Assembly: GCA_945613785.1 (NCBI GenBank)
Contig: CALZAJ010000006.1
Coordinates: forward strand, 1 to 23,272
DNA length: 23,272 nucleotides
Origin: an uncultured Verrucomicrobiota bacterium
GTDB taxonomy: Bacteria; Verrucomicrobiota; Kiritimatiellia; RFP12; UBA1067
Direction of reading: 5' to 3'
The position numbers and the translations under genes are program-made. The first letter of the stretch is position 1. The number at the start of each line of letters is the position of its first letter. This document shows positions 1 through 7,152 of this stretch, in pieces. Under the pieces are notes generated by a model. That model ran no database searches, was not told the origin of the DNA, and was given only the letters and a program-made list of their open reading frames with translations.

Positions 1-789
1 ACGAATCATGCGCGCAAACAGAATGAACAGGACGCTGCCAATAAGAGGGAATACCGCAAAGCCGAGGACTTCGAAGGACACGCCCTCTTCCCGAATTTTA
101 GGGAGAGCCCCGAAGATAAATGCCGACCAGGCAAAGCCGTTCCAGACAATAGTAACGATGAATTCGTTTACGATGTTCTCGGGCCATTTCCGGGTTAGGC
201 GAATGCCTTCAAGCGGAATAGGCTCAAATTCCTTAACGGTCGAATTCTTACGCCGCAGGCAATGCACCAGCGACCGCCAGAAAGGCCCCAAGAAAGCGAA
301 TGCGAGAATACCCAAGATGACCAAGGGCAAAAGCTCACCTACATTCGAGACCCCCTGACGTATAATCTTCACGACTTGCCAAAGGAGCGCGGCCAGAAGG
401 CCCACACCTATCAACGGCTTCACCACCTTTTCAACCCGAAAGCCCTTCGACGATGCAGGCCATTCAAGGTCATCCCAGGAGAAGTCATCTCGCCAAGAGG
501 TGTCGCCCACAAACTCAGCCAGGAAGAGCCGTTCGACCTCTTCTGCCGTCACACGTCGCTTACAATGCAGGAGTCGAGAGGTCGAGCCGGAACGATATTC
601 GAGATCAAAACAGCCGTCATCGCGTCCGCCGACATCATCATAATCGCAAGCGATCTGAACGTAGCGCTCATCATCGTTGTCGTCCATGAGAATCATGAAC
701 TCACCGCGAGCGGACGCATCGTGTACGAGTTTTCGGATCAGCTCCGGTGTCGCTTCACGTTCAGAGGTCCGCTCAGTTTCTAGTCGCAT
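1..789 (-). CDS. Unrecognised membrane protein, 3' end cut by window edge
   Basis: An open frame starts at the ATG at 789 and runs for 263 codons without a stop to the window edge, so the C-terminus is missing. The start is supported by AAGGA about 6 nt upstream and by lying 10 nt after the stop of the DUF3592 gene. Residues 1-120 are soluble and acidic, with several Asp/Glu pairs. Hydrophobic segments follow at about 124-143, 153-169, 208-227 and 244-260, so this looks like a cytoplasmic N-domain on a multi-pass membrane anchor. I recognise no family or catalytic motif. It is probably cotranscribed with the DUF3592 and U32 genes. Codon use looks less GC-biased than in the rest of the window (for example CGA, CTA, ACT and TCT early in the frame), which may mean a different history. 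That it is a real gene is fairly sure; its function is unknown. Confidence 0.8.
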   Translation of the reverse strand, partial: MRLETERTSEREATPELIRKLVHDASARGEFMILMDDNDDERYVQIACDYDDVGGRDDGCFDLEYRSGSTSRLLHCKRRVTAEEVERLFLAEFVGDTSWRDDFSWDDLEWPASSKGFRVEKVVKPLIGVGLLAALLWQVVKIIRQGVSNVGELLPLVILGILAFAFLGPFWRSLVHCLRRKNSTVKEFEPIPLEGIRLTRKWPENIVNEFIVTIVWNGFAWSAFIFGALPKIREEGVSFEVLGFAVFPLIGSVLFILFARMIR

Positions 790-799
790 GGCCTTTCCT

Positions 800-2392
800 T
801 CACATCGGCAGACGAAAGATGTCCTTCAGGACAATCCGCCGATGGGGTCCGCGGAAAACGAACTGCAGTTCCCAGCGGATCTGTTCCGACGGCACGGCCT
901 CGGGCAACGTGACTGCAAACGCACCCGCCTGCCGCGCGCCCTTGAAGTCCGCCACCTTCTGAGACCGGTCTCCCCGCCCCCTGCTCCCCACCGACCACAC
1001 CCCCTGGTCGCACTGCAGGACGTAGATTTCCAGCGCACGGTAGTCGTACGGACCCGACAGTTCCCAGTTCACCTGCACCTCCGCCCTCGGCTGCAGCAGC
1101 GACGCCGTCACGGTAACCTGCGCATGCGCGCCCGTATGGAACCGCAGCACCGTGCGCAACGTGCTGAAGACCACGAACACGCCAACACCCACGAAAGGCG
1201 TGAAGAAGAGAATCAGATACCAGGGCGCCGAGCCTTCATCGCCAGCGAAGAGGAAAGATCCCACCACCAGCAGGAAGAAGTTCCAGAAGAAGGCGAAAGC
1301 CACCGAAGGTCCAAAATCATGCGGCAACGTCCGCTTCAACGGCAGCTGGCAGGCCGTGATCGGCGCAGGTCTGCCCAAGCACCGACGAACGAGCAAGGAC
1401 ACGAGCAAGGTCAGCATCCCCGTGCCCGCCAGGGCGAACAGCAGCATGAAGCCGATCATTGACAACCCCGTGGACCAGGACGGACGCACCAGCAGCGCTT
1501 CCTGCGGCGCCTGCGCATCATACCAGACCGCCACCTCCTGCCCAACGGTATATGTCGCCAGAATCCGCCGCGCGGGATTCGAATCGCTGCTCATGATCTC
1601 GTCGTAGTCACGGTGGTCCCCTTCGTACTTCTTGCCATTCACCGTATAGGCATAGGCGATGCGTGCGCCGTAGACCGTCCTCGATCCACCCCGCGAACCC
1701 GAACTCGTACTTCGGACCAGCCCCTTGTCAATCACCGTTCCCAGACAGGTTACATACGTATGGCCGTGCAGCTTCCACGCGGAACGCCCCGTCCAGGCGA
1801 CACCCGTCCACCCGACCATCGAGAACACGAAGCCCATGAACCCAAGGAGCACATACGGAATCAACGGGGAACTGAAGCGTACGGCTACGGCTCGGCGCGG
1901 AAGCGGAAACGCGAATGTCATCAGCGACAGGCCCAAAACTGCGGCCAGCAGGCAGACGACCAACGGCACCAAGGCGGAGAGCGCCGCGGACGAAGGACTC
2001 ACGACCAGCACGGCGTCGAACGGATCCGCCGGGTTCACCCGGCATGTCGCCGTACTCCCCGGCGCGAAGCGTTCCAGGAGCGGCAGCCGCTCGCCGATGC
2101 GGCTGAACGAATAGTCGGACGTGCCGGGAGTATCGATGCTGGTGCTGTTGACGATGGTGCTTCCACCTTCTTCATAGGCAAAGGATACGGTGAAGCGGTA
2201 GTCGTCAATCGCACGCCGCGTCACTTCGGATCGCTCGATGCGGCACGCACGTTCGGGCCAGGACAGCGAAGCCGCCAAGTTACGCAGCATCGGACCGGCA
2301 AACCACGATACTGCTGCCAGCACGGACAGGACCAGCAGGCCACCGAGGAACCGTCCAAGAAGGAATCCCGTTTTGTCTTTCTTCTTCGCCAT
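800..2392 (-). CDS. Membrane protein with two DUF3592-like domains
   Basis: 530 aa. The ATG at 2392 shares its A with the TAA stop of the U32 gene (TAATG), which favours this start (MAKKKDK) over an in-frame start 23 codons upstream. A transmembrane segment lies at about 11-35. A first DUF3592-like extracytoplasmic domain follows (about 50-130, ending in a Cys-Arg-Val-Asn-Pro type strand), then two membrane segments (about 135-165 and 175-200). A second, clearer DUF3592 domain covers about 213-303, with the typical VNGKKYEG and YDAQAPQEA elements. Two more membrane segments follow, then a beta-rich C-terminal domain of about 120 residues. DUF3592 proteins have no known biochemical activity. 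The duplication and the extra C-terminal domain make this longer than most members. Its neighbours suggest cotranscription with the U32 gene and the partial membrane gene downstream, but nothing shows a shared function. Confidence 0.85.
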   Translation of the reverse strand: MAKKKDKTGFLLGRFLGGLLVLSVLAAVSWFAGPMLRNLAASLSWPERACRIERSEVTRRAIDDYRFTVSFAYEEGGSTIVNSTSIDTPGTSDYSFSRIGERLPLLERFAPGSTATCRVNPADPFDAVLVVSPSSAALSALVPLVVCLLAAVLGLSLMTFAFPLPRRAVAVRFSSPLIPYVLLGFMGFVFSMVGWTGVAWTGRSAWKLHGHTYVTCLGTVIDKGLVRSTSSGSRGGSRTVYGARIAYAYTVNGKKYEGDHRDYDEIMSSDSNPARRILATYTVGQEVAVWYDAQAPQEALLVRPSWSTGLSMIGFMLLFALAGTGMLTLLVSLLVRRCLGRPAPITACQLPLKRTLPHDFGPSVAFAFFWNFFLLVVGSFLFAGDEGSAPWYLILFFTPFVGVGVFVVFSTLRTVLRFHTGAHAQVTVTASLLQPRAEVQVNWELSGPYDYRALEIYVLQCDQGVWSVGSRGRGDRSQKVADFKGARQAGAFAVTLPEAVPSEQIRWELQFVFRGPHRRIVLKDIFRLPM

Positions 2393-3678
2393 TACGGACG
2401 GCTCTCGACGAAGAAGACCTTGTCGCCGACGCGGCAGCGCGGCGCCTTGAATGTGACCCATGTGCCGCGTTCACCGACCTCGGGACGCTCCTCGTCACGA
2501 TGCATCTCACCCAAGACGAGCTCTTGGACACCTGTGGTCGGACCATGGATCTGCAACGAATCCCCCGTGCGGATCTCATGGTCCTGGATCTTCACCTGCG
2601 CGATGCCCGCCTTGAGATAATAGTCCATCACAATGCCGACATGACGCTTCACCGTCGTCGCAAGCGAATCCTCGGAATCCGTAAACTGGTCCGCTCCCGG
2701 ACGTCCGAAGTACATGCCGTCCGAGAACTCGCGGTGAAAGACGGTCTTCACCTTCTCGGTCAGCGCCGCCACGAGTTCCGGCGTGTACGTCCCGTCCGCG
2801 ACGGCGTCCACCGCAGCACGATAGCATTCAACCGTCGTCTTCACGTAATTGGCATTGCGCGCACGACCCTCGATCTTGAAGCTCGCAATGCCCGCCTCCA
2901 TCAGCTTGTCGATGAAGCCAAGCGAACAGACGTCCTTCGCGGACATCACCGTATGCGGCTCAAGCAGGAACTCCGCCTTCGCATCATGCACCGGCGTGCC
3001 GTCTTCCTTGGCATAGAAATCGACCGCCTTGATGAGATACTGACGGCGACACGGCTGATTGCACTCGCCGCGGCACGCGGACTTGCCGAAGATCGAATGA
3101 CTCATGAAGCAGCGTCCCGATTCCGCGACACATTGCGCGCCATGGACGAAACATTCGATCTCAATCGGCCGACCGTTGGACTTGGGATTGTTCGACTGCG
3201 GACAGATGGGGGTTGTCTCAATCTTGCGGATGATCGACCTGATCTCCCCCAGCGAACACTCGCGGGCCAACACCACGCGCGTCACACCCTGCGAGGCAAG
3301 AAAATCCACCGCCACCGAATTGGACGTCGACATCTGCGTCGAGACATGAACCTCGCAACCGTGCTTCTTGAGGAGCGAGATGACGCCCCAGTCCGAGACA
3401 ATGAAGGCGTCGACATACGGCTTCGCCGCGACAATCATCTCTTCGACCTTCTCCAGCTCGCTCTCGAACATGATGGCGTTGAGCGTCAGATAGCGCCTCA
3501 CCTTCGCCCCGCAACGTCGCGCGATCTCGGGCAGATCATCAACCTTGAAATTGACGCCGCTCCGCGCCCGCATGTTGAACGTGCCAAGGCCAAAATACAC
3601 CGCATCCGCGCCCGCATCGAGCGCGGCTTGCAGACAGACGAAATCCCCCGCCGGGGCTAGAATCTCAGGCTTCTTCAT
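2392..3678 (-). CDS. Peptidase U32 family protein, TrhP/YegQ-like
   Basis: 428 aa. It opens with the family's N-terminal motif (PEILAPAGD, then DAVYFG) and carries the U32 signature at about 176-192 (E-x-F-x-H-G-x-x-C, then S-G-R-C-x-M-S). Further cysteines at about 202, 206 and 210 fit the iron-sulfur ligand region of this family. The C-terminal part (about 330-428) is the small beta-barrel domain typical of the longer members. U32 proteins of this kind in E. coli (TrhP/YegQ) take part in prephenate-dependent 5-hydroxylation of uridine 34 in tRNA, and the relative RlhA hydroxylates 23S rRNA; despite the name they are not established as general proteases. Length and domain layout fit TrhP better than RlhA. 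A Pro/Asn/Ser-rich stretch at about 155-171 looks like a small insertion before the signature. A TGATATAAT promoter sits just upstream. Confidence 0.9.
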   Translation of the reverse strand: MKKPEILAPAGDFVCLQAALDAGADAVYFGLGTFNMRARSGVNFKVDDLPEIARRCGAKVRRYLTLNAIMFESELEKVEEMIVAAKPYVDAFIVSDWGVISLLKKHGCEVHVSTQMSTSNSVAVDFLASQGVTRVVLARECSLGEIRSIIRKIETTPICPQSNNPKSNGRPIEIECFVHGAQCVAESGRCFMSHSIFGKSACRGECNQPCRRQYLIKAVDFYAKEDGTPVHDAKAEFLLEPHTVMSAKDVCSLGFIDKLMEAGIASFKIEGRARNANYVKTTVECYRAAVDAVADGTYTPELVAALTEKVKTVFHREFSDGMYFGRPGADQFTDSEDSLATTVKRHVGIVMDYYLKAGIAQVKIQDHEIRTGDSLQIHGPTTGVQELVLGEMHRDEERPEVGERGTWVTFKAPRCRVGDKVFFVESRP

Positions 3679-3687
3679 TGCCCCTCA

Positions 3688-3696
3688 ATTATATCA
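3688..3696 (-). promoter_or_regulatory. Extended -10 promoter (TGATATAAT) of the U32 gene
   Basis: On the minus strand this reads TGA-TATAAT, ending 9 nt before the U32 start codon at 3678. There is no recognisable -35 hexamer 16-18 nt upstream. A GAGGGG element lies between the hexamer and the ATG and could serve as a ribosome binding site only if transcription starts very close to the -10. The -10 is bracketed by a 5-bp inverted repeat (CCCCT/AGGGG, 3681-3685 and 3700-3704). Most of it sits in the 28-nt gap after the response-regulator gene. Confidence 0.6.
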
Positions 3697-3706
3697 CACA
3701 GGGGAA

Positions 3707-4390
3707 TCAGACGCGATAACGATACCCCGCCCCGTAGACGGTCTCGATCCGAGATCCCTCGGCGCCGAGCTTCTGGCGGATGTTCCCGACACGCGTATCC
3801 AGCGTACGCGTCGTGCCCGAATACGAAATGCCCCAGAGTCCGTTCAACAGACTCTCGCGCGAGACGACCTCGCCAGGATGCGCCGCCAGAAAACGGAGAA
3901 TGCCCAATTCAAGCTGCGAAAGCTCAGTGACCCGTCCGTCTTCGGCGAGCAACGTTGACTTCGCGACATCTACCTTAAAGGAGCCGAAGGCAAATATTTC
4001 GTCCGCCGGCCGCGTGGCCGCGGAAATGCCCGCACGACGCAACAACGCCGCGACCCGGGCCCGGAGCTCCGCCACACCGAACGGCTTCGTCAGATAGTCA
4101 TCGGCGCCCAGCGTCAGCCCCGTCACCTTGTCCTGCTCGGCCGCCTTCGCCGTCAGCATCAGGATCGGTACGGACGCATCACGCCGCCGAATCTCCGTCA
4201 CGACATCCCAACCAGACATCTTTGGCATCATCACGTCGAGCACCATCAGGTCGGGACGCTTCTCTTCGTAGGCCTTCACGGCCGCCGCACCATCGGCCAC
4301 CGCACGCACGCGGCACGTCTCGCGCTCTAGCGCGACCGCAACCCATTCGCGAATGTCCGCGTCATCTTCCGCCAGAAGGATGTCCGTCAT
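3707..4390 (-). CDS. OmpR/PhoB-family response regulator
   Basis: 227 aa, the usual size for this family. The receiver domain (1-120) has the acidic pocket E8-D9-D10, the phosphoacceptor D52 in LDVMMPK, T80 and K102 (in TKPF), so it should be phosphorylated normally. The C-terminal part (about 130-226) is a winged-helix DNA-binding domain, ending in the typical TVYGAGYRYRV. Its start codon overlaps the stop of the histidine kinase by 4 nt (ATGA), so the two are translationally coupled and form a cognate pair. The likely targets include its own operon, because a 7-4-7 tandem repeat typical of this class of regulator lies in the promoter at 6141-6158. The regulated stimulus is not known. Confidence 0.95.
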   Translation of the reverse strand: MTDILLAEDDADIREWVAVALERETCRVRAVADGAAAVKAYEEKRPDLMVLDVMMPKMSGWDVVTEIRRRDASVPILMLTAKAAEQDKVTGLTLGADDYLTKPFGVAELRARVAALLRRAGISAATRPADEIFAFGSFKVDVAKSTLLAEDGRVTELSQLELGILRFLAAHPGEVVSRESLLNGLWGISYSGTTRTLDTRVGNIRQKLGAEGSRIETVYGAGYRYRV

Positions 4391-5541
4391 GCCGGTAACC
4401 TCAGGGTGAAGACCAATCCTCCGGAAGGACGCACGACCACCCCAAGCGTGCCGCCCATCCCGTTCGCCAGTCCACGCGCAATGGCCAGGCCAAGCCCGGA
4501 CCCGCCCGTTTCAGACGTCGTCGCATTGTCACCGCGCCAGAATCGGTCAAAGACGTGCCTGAGCGCCTCTCGGCTCAAGCCCGGCCCCCGATCGAGCACG
4601 CGAAGTTCGACCCGTCCGAGCCCGACTTCCGTCTCGACCGTCACCGGCCCGCCGGCTGCGGCATACTTCGCCGCGTTGTCAAGCAAGATCACGACGACCT
4701 GACGAAAGGCCGAATGGTCGACGCACGCTGGGCACGGCCCGGTCGGCAGTTCAAGTCCGGCCTGGAACCGCTCGCGAAGCGGCTCGGCCGCCTCACGCGC
4801 CAATACCGCAAGATCAGCCGCTTCAGGACGGAAGTCACGGCGATTCCTCTCGAGACGGCTGAAGTCGAGGGCGTTCAAGACGAGGCTCTTCAGACGGTTG
4901 GATTCCGCGACAATGGCCTTGAGCGCCTTCTGCCGACGCTCGGGACTGAGCCCCTCGTCCTGCGCAAGCTCCGCACACAGACAGATGGACGTCAGCGGCG
5001 TCTTGAATTCATGCGAGACGTTCGAGACGAAGTCCGTCTTCTGCAAGGCCTCCTCACGCGCCTTACGCGCAGCCCGCACGAGAATCCATCCGCCGGCCAC
5101 CAAAGACAGGAACATCAGACCGACAACGCAGCCCCCAATCCAGAAGATGCGCGCGACGGCTATGTCGTCCTCGCGGGCACGCTCCTCGGCGTCGACGAAC
5201 CACGGCGAATACGAGTCGCTGGAGAAGGCCTGGGCGAATCGGTTCGCCCCCGACGGCACACGACCGCGGTCCACGACCAGCAATGACACCCGCAAGGGCT
5301 TGCGCTCGGCCGGCGGACAGGCCGAATAGGCCGCCGCCGCCGCATCAATCTTCTCGAACACTGCCCGCTTGTAGGCCTCAGCCTGCTCGCGAGTCGTCTT
5401 CGCATCAATCCGCAGGGAAAGGGTCGGCCGCGGCCGAGTGGCGCGGCCCATTTCAATCTGGGCCAGCCACACGGCTGCCGCGGTCAGCGCCAAAGCCGGC
5501 AGACCGACGACCAGCAGGTAGGTTCGGAAGTCCTTTCCCAC
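4387..5541 (-). CDS. Sensor histidine kinase sharing its sensor domain with the neighbouring secreted protein
   Basis: 384 aa from a GTG start at 5541. The start is supported by AAGG overlapping the stop of the gene before it. The first membrane segment (about 8-27) and the second (about 131-155) flank an extracytoplasmic region of about 100 residues. The kinase core follows without an obvious HAMP domain: H-box with H177 (SHEFKTPL), N-box (LLDNAAKY), G1 (DRGPGLS), F-box (FDRFWRGD) and G2 (GSGLGLAIA). All key residues are present. Residues 36-93 of the sensor region are clearly related to residues 58-118 of the secreted protein encoded immediately upstream: EAYKRAVFEKIDAA here against EAYKKEVAEKIDAA there, both preceded by KTT and ending in VxDR. 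This suggests that the two proteins bind the same partner or each other. The gene overlaps the regulator gene by 4 nt. Confidence 0.95.
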   Translation of the reverse strand: MGKDFRTYLLVVGLPALALTAAAVWLAQIEMGRATRPRPTLSLRIDAKTTREQAEAYKRAVFEKIDAAAAAYSACPPAERKPLRVSLLVVDRGRVPSGANRFAQAFSSDSYSPWFVDAEERAREDDIAVARIFWIGGCVVGLMFLSLVAGGWILVRAARKAREEALQKTDFVSNVSHEFKTPLTSICLCAELAQDEGLSPERRQKALKAIVAESNRLKSLVLNALDFSRLERNRRDFRPEAADLAVLAREAAEPLRERFQAGLELPTGPCPACVDHSAFRQVVVILLDNAAKYAAAGGPVTVETEVGLGRVELRVLDRGPGLSREALRHVFDRFWRGDNATTSETGGSGLGLAIARGLANGMGGTLGVVVRPSGGLVFTLRLPA

Positions 5542-5550
5542 CGAACGACC

Positions 5551-6054
5551 TTACTGGGCTTCAGCAGCAGCCTCGGGGGCGGCTTCGGGAGCCGACGCAC
5601 CCTCGGGACGCTCGCCCTTCGGACCACGACGACCGCCACGACCCATGCCCGGACCCTTGGGGCCGCGACCCATTCCAGGCCCCATGCCCGGACGACCCAT
5701 GGGGCGATCGTTGACCATCAGCATGATGCGGGTCGGCGCCTTCACGCCGTTTTCGCCCGCCTCCTTCGTCGCATAGCCCGTGAAAGCGGCGTCGATCTTC
5801 TCGGCAACTTCCTTCTTGTAGGCCTCGATCTGATCGGCAGTCGTCTTCTCATTGATGACGAGTGCGACCGGCTTCGGACGATTCATGCGGCCGGCAAACT
5901 CGGGACGGCGCGGACACTGGCGCGCAGGAGCGGCTTTGGCCGCCGCGCCCTCGACACAGGCGGGCTGTTCGGCCGCGCCGTCACAGACGGTTTCGTCGGC
6001 AAAGGAGGCGAGGCAAAGCGCTGCGCCACAGAAAGCAATCAGAGTCTTCTTCAT
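5551..6054 (-). CDS. Small secreted protein with kinase-sensor-like domain and Gly/Met/Arg-rich tail
   Basis: 167 aa from the ATG at 6054. The ATG is preceded by GAAAGGA, and a signal peptide begins there (MKKTLIAFCG..., cleavage likely near residue 19, after SFA). In-frame codons further upstream run through the promoter and are rejected. The mature protein has a short low-complexity segment with three cysteines (24, 33, 47), then a compact domain at 58-118 homologous to the extracytoplasmic sensor region of the next gene's histidine kinase. Next comes a tail at about 119-150 of Gly, Met, Arg, Pro and Lys (repeats such as GMGRG), and an Ala/Glu/Pro-rich end. I know of no named family for it. 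It stands first in the operon, 9 nt before the kinase. A role as a soluble modulator or co-sensor, loosely like CpxP for CpxA, is inference from layout only. Confidence 0.85.
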   Translation of the reverse strand: MKKTLIAFCGAALCLASFADETVCDGAAEQPACVEGAAAKAAPARQCPRRPEFAGRMNRPKPVALVINEKTTADQIEAYKKEVAEKIDAAFTGYATKEAGENGVKAPTRIMLMVNDRPMGRPGMGPGMGRGPKGPGMGRGGRRGPKGERPEGASAPEAAPEAAAEAQ

Positions 6055-6115
6055 GGTTTTGTTCCTTTCGATTTGTGTTGTGCCGGCAATCCCCCGACGG
6101 GAGCTGACGGGACAT

Positions 6116-6124
6116 ATTAAACCA
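6116..6124 (-). promoter_or_regulatory. Extended -10 promoter (TGGTTTAAT) of the sensor operon
   Basis: The minus strand reads TGG-TTTAAT, a one-mismatch -10 hexamer with the TGN extension seen elsewhere in this window. It lies 61 nt before the start codon of the secreted-protein gene. At 17-nt spacing the -35 position (6139-6144) has no good match to TTGACA and instead overlaps the tandem repeat described separately. This is what is expected of an activator-dependent promoter. Confidence 0.5.
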
Positions 6125-6140
6125 AAAAGCCCGCGTGGGA

Positions 6141-6158
6141 ATGTCACGCAAATGTCAC
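6141..6158 (-). promoter_or_regulatory. Tandem 7-4-7 operator (GTGACAT-N4-GTGACAT), predicted response-regulator site
   Basis: Two identical heptamers, GTGACAT on the minus strand (6152-6158 and 6141-6147), repeat with an 11-bp period. OmpR/PhoB-family dimers bind head-to-tail repeats with this period; the PhoB box (CTGTCAT, 4 nt, CTGTCAT) has the same layout and matches 5 of 7 bases. The downstream repeat covers the -35 position of the operon promoter, and the upstream repeat overlaps the stop codon of the YihY-family gene. Autoregulation by the operon's own regulator is inferred. Confidence 0.6.
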
Positions 6159-7123
6159 GAAACGGGAATTTTCTCAGAATCGCCCGCCATCAGCTCGAAG
6201 GACCTGACGACTGCCGCGCCCAACAGGATGATCTGCCAGCTCATGTAGAGCCAGGCCAGGATGATCGGCAGAAACGCGAGCGAGCCGTAGAGGGCCGACG
6301 ACTTGGCGATGCCAATCTGCGCAACGGCGCAGAGCTTGACCCACGCGCCGAAGAAGAAGGAGGTCATCATGCCGCCGTAGAAGGCATGACGGAAACCGAC
6401 CTTGCAGTTCGGCATCACCCAATAGAGGAAGCCGAAGGTCAACGAGGCGAAGATTAAGGTTATCGCCAGACGCAGCAGCGTCGACTCCAGGAACCAGACG
6501 AGTCCATCCGAAAGCCACTTGGTGTAGGCCGTCGAACCCGCAGTCGCGACCACGGTGTTCTTGACGACGTTCAGGATCGGGACAGACGCCGCCAGGGCCG
6601 CCAGCGCAGGCACGGCAAGCGCGACGAAGAGGTAAAGGTAGGCTCGCTTCCAGATCGGACGCGGCTTCTCCACGCCCCAGAGCTCGTTAAAGCTCACCTC
6701 GACCATGCCAATCGAGCTGATGACCGTCCAAAGCAGCGTCAGGAATCCGATCCACCCCAGCGTACCGACATCGAACTGCTCGACGCGTTCAAAGACCTGG
6801 TTGGACAGTTCACGCGCTTTGGCCCCGAATTCCTGCGCCATCATCCGCTTCTGCTCCCGCGCCGAATCGTCCACCGTCGTCAGCGCCGCTAGATTGTCGT
6901 CCTGGCCGGATTCGATGTTCGTGATCATCGCATCGATCTGTCCGTTGATCTGCTCGCGCACAAAGCGGTCCGCACCCAGCGACTTCGCCGTCAGCAGCAG
7001 CACGCACAGGATCGGCACAATGGCCAGCAACGAGAAATACGTCAGACCGGCGGCATGCATCGCGCAGTGGTTCTCCGAGAACCCCCTGATGACGCCCTTC
7101 CCCCAAGCGATGAACTTCTTCAT
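6155..7123 (-). CDS. YihY/BrkB-family inner-membrane protein
   Basis: 322 aa from the ATG at 7123 (MKKFIAWGKG). The longer in-frame extension is rejected because it runs back through the preceding gene. The family's N-terminal pattern is present (HAAGLTYFSLLAIVPILCVLL), followed by further hydrophobic segments and the C-terminal element LAWLYMSWQIILLGAAVV. The expected six membrane segments can be placed. An Asp/Gln/Glu-rich extracytoplasmic loop of about 50 residues between the first two segments is longer than in simple members. The molecular role of this family is not settled; it was once wrongly annotated as RNase BN. A TGTTATAAT promoter lies 9 nt before the ATG and no ribosome binding site is visible. 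The gene's stop codon overlaps the operator of the next operon. Confidence 0.9.
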   Translation of the reverse strand: MKKFIAWGKGVIRGFSENHCAMHAAGLTYFSLLAIVPILCVLLLTAKSLGADRFVREQINGQIDAMITNIESGQDDNLAALTTVDDSAREQKRMMAQEFGAKARELSNQVFERVEQFDVGTLGWIGFLTLLWTVISSIGMVEVSFNELWGVEKPRPIWKRAYLYLFVALAVPALAALAASVPILNVVKNTVVATAGSTAYTKWLSDGLVWFLESTLLRLAITLIFASLTFGFLYWVMPNCKVGFRHAFYGGMMTSFFFGAWVKLCAVAQIGIAKSSALYGSLAFLPIILAWLYMSWQIILLGAAVVRSFELMAGDSEKIPVS

Positions 7124-7132
7124 ATCGACACT

Positions 7133-7141
7133 ATTATAACA
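7133..7141 (-). promoter_or_regulatory. Extended -10 promoter (TGTTATAAT) of the YihY-family gene
   Basis: TGT-TATAAT on the minus strand ends 9 nt before the ATG at 7123, inside the 29-nt gap after the exporter gene. No -35 hexamer is visible at normal spacing, and there is no Shine-Dalgarno sequence between hexamer and ATG, so the transcript would be leaderless or have a leader of a few nucleotides. Confidence 0.55.
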
Positions 7142-7152
7142 CATGCGACAGT

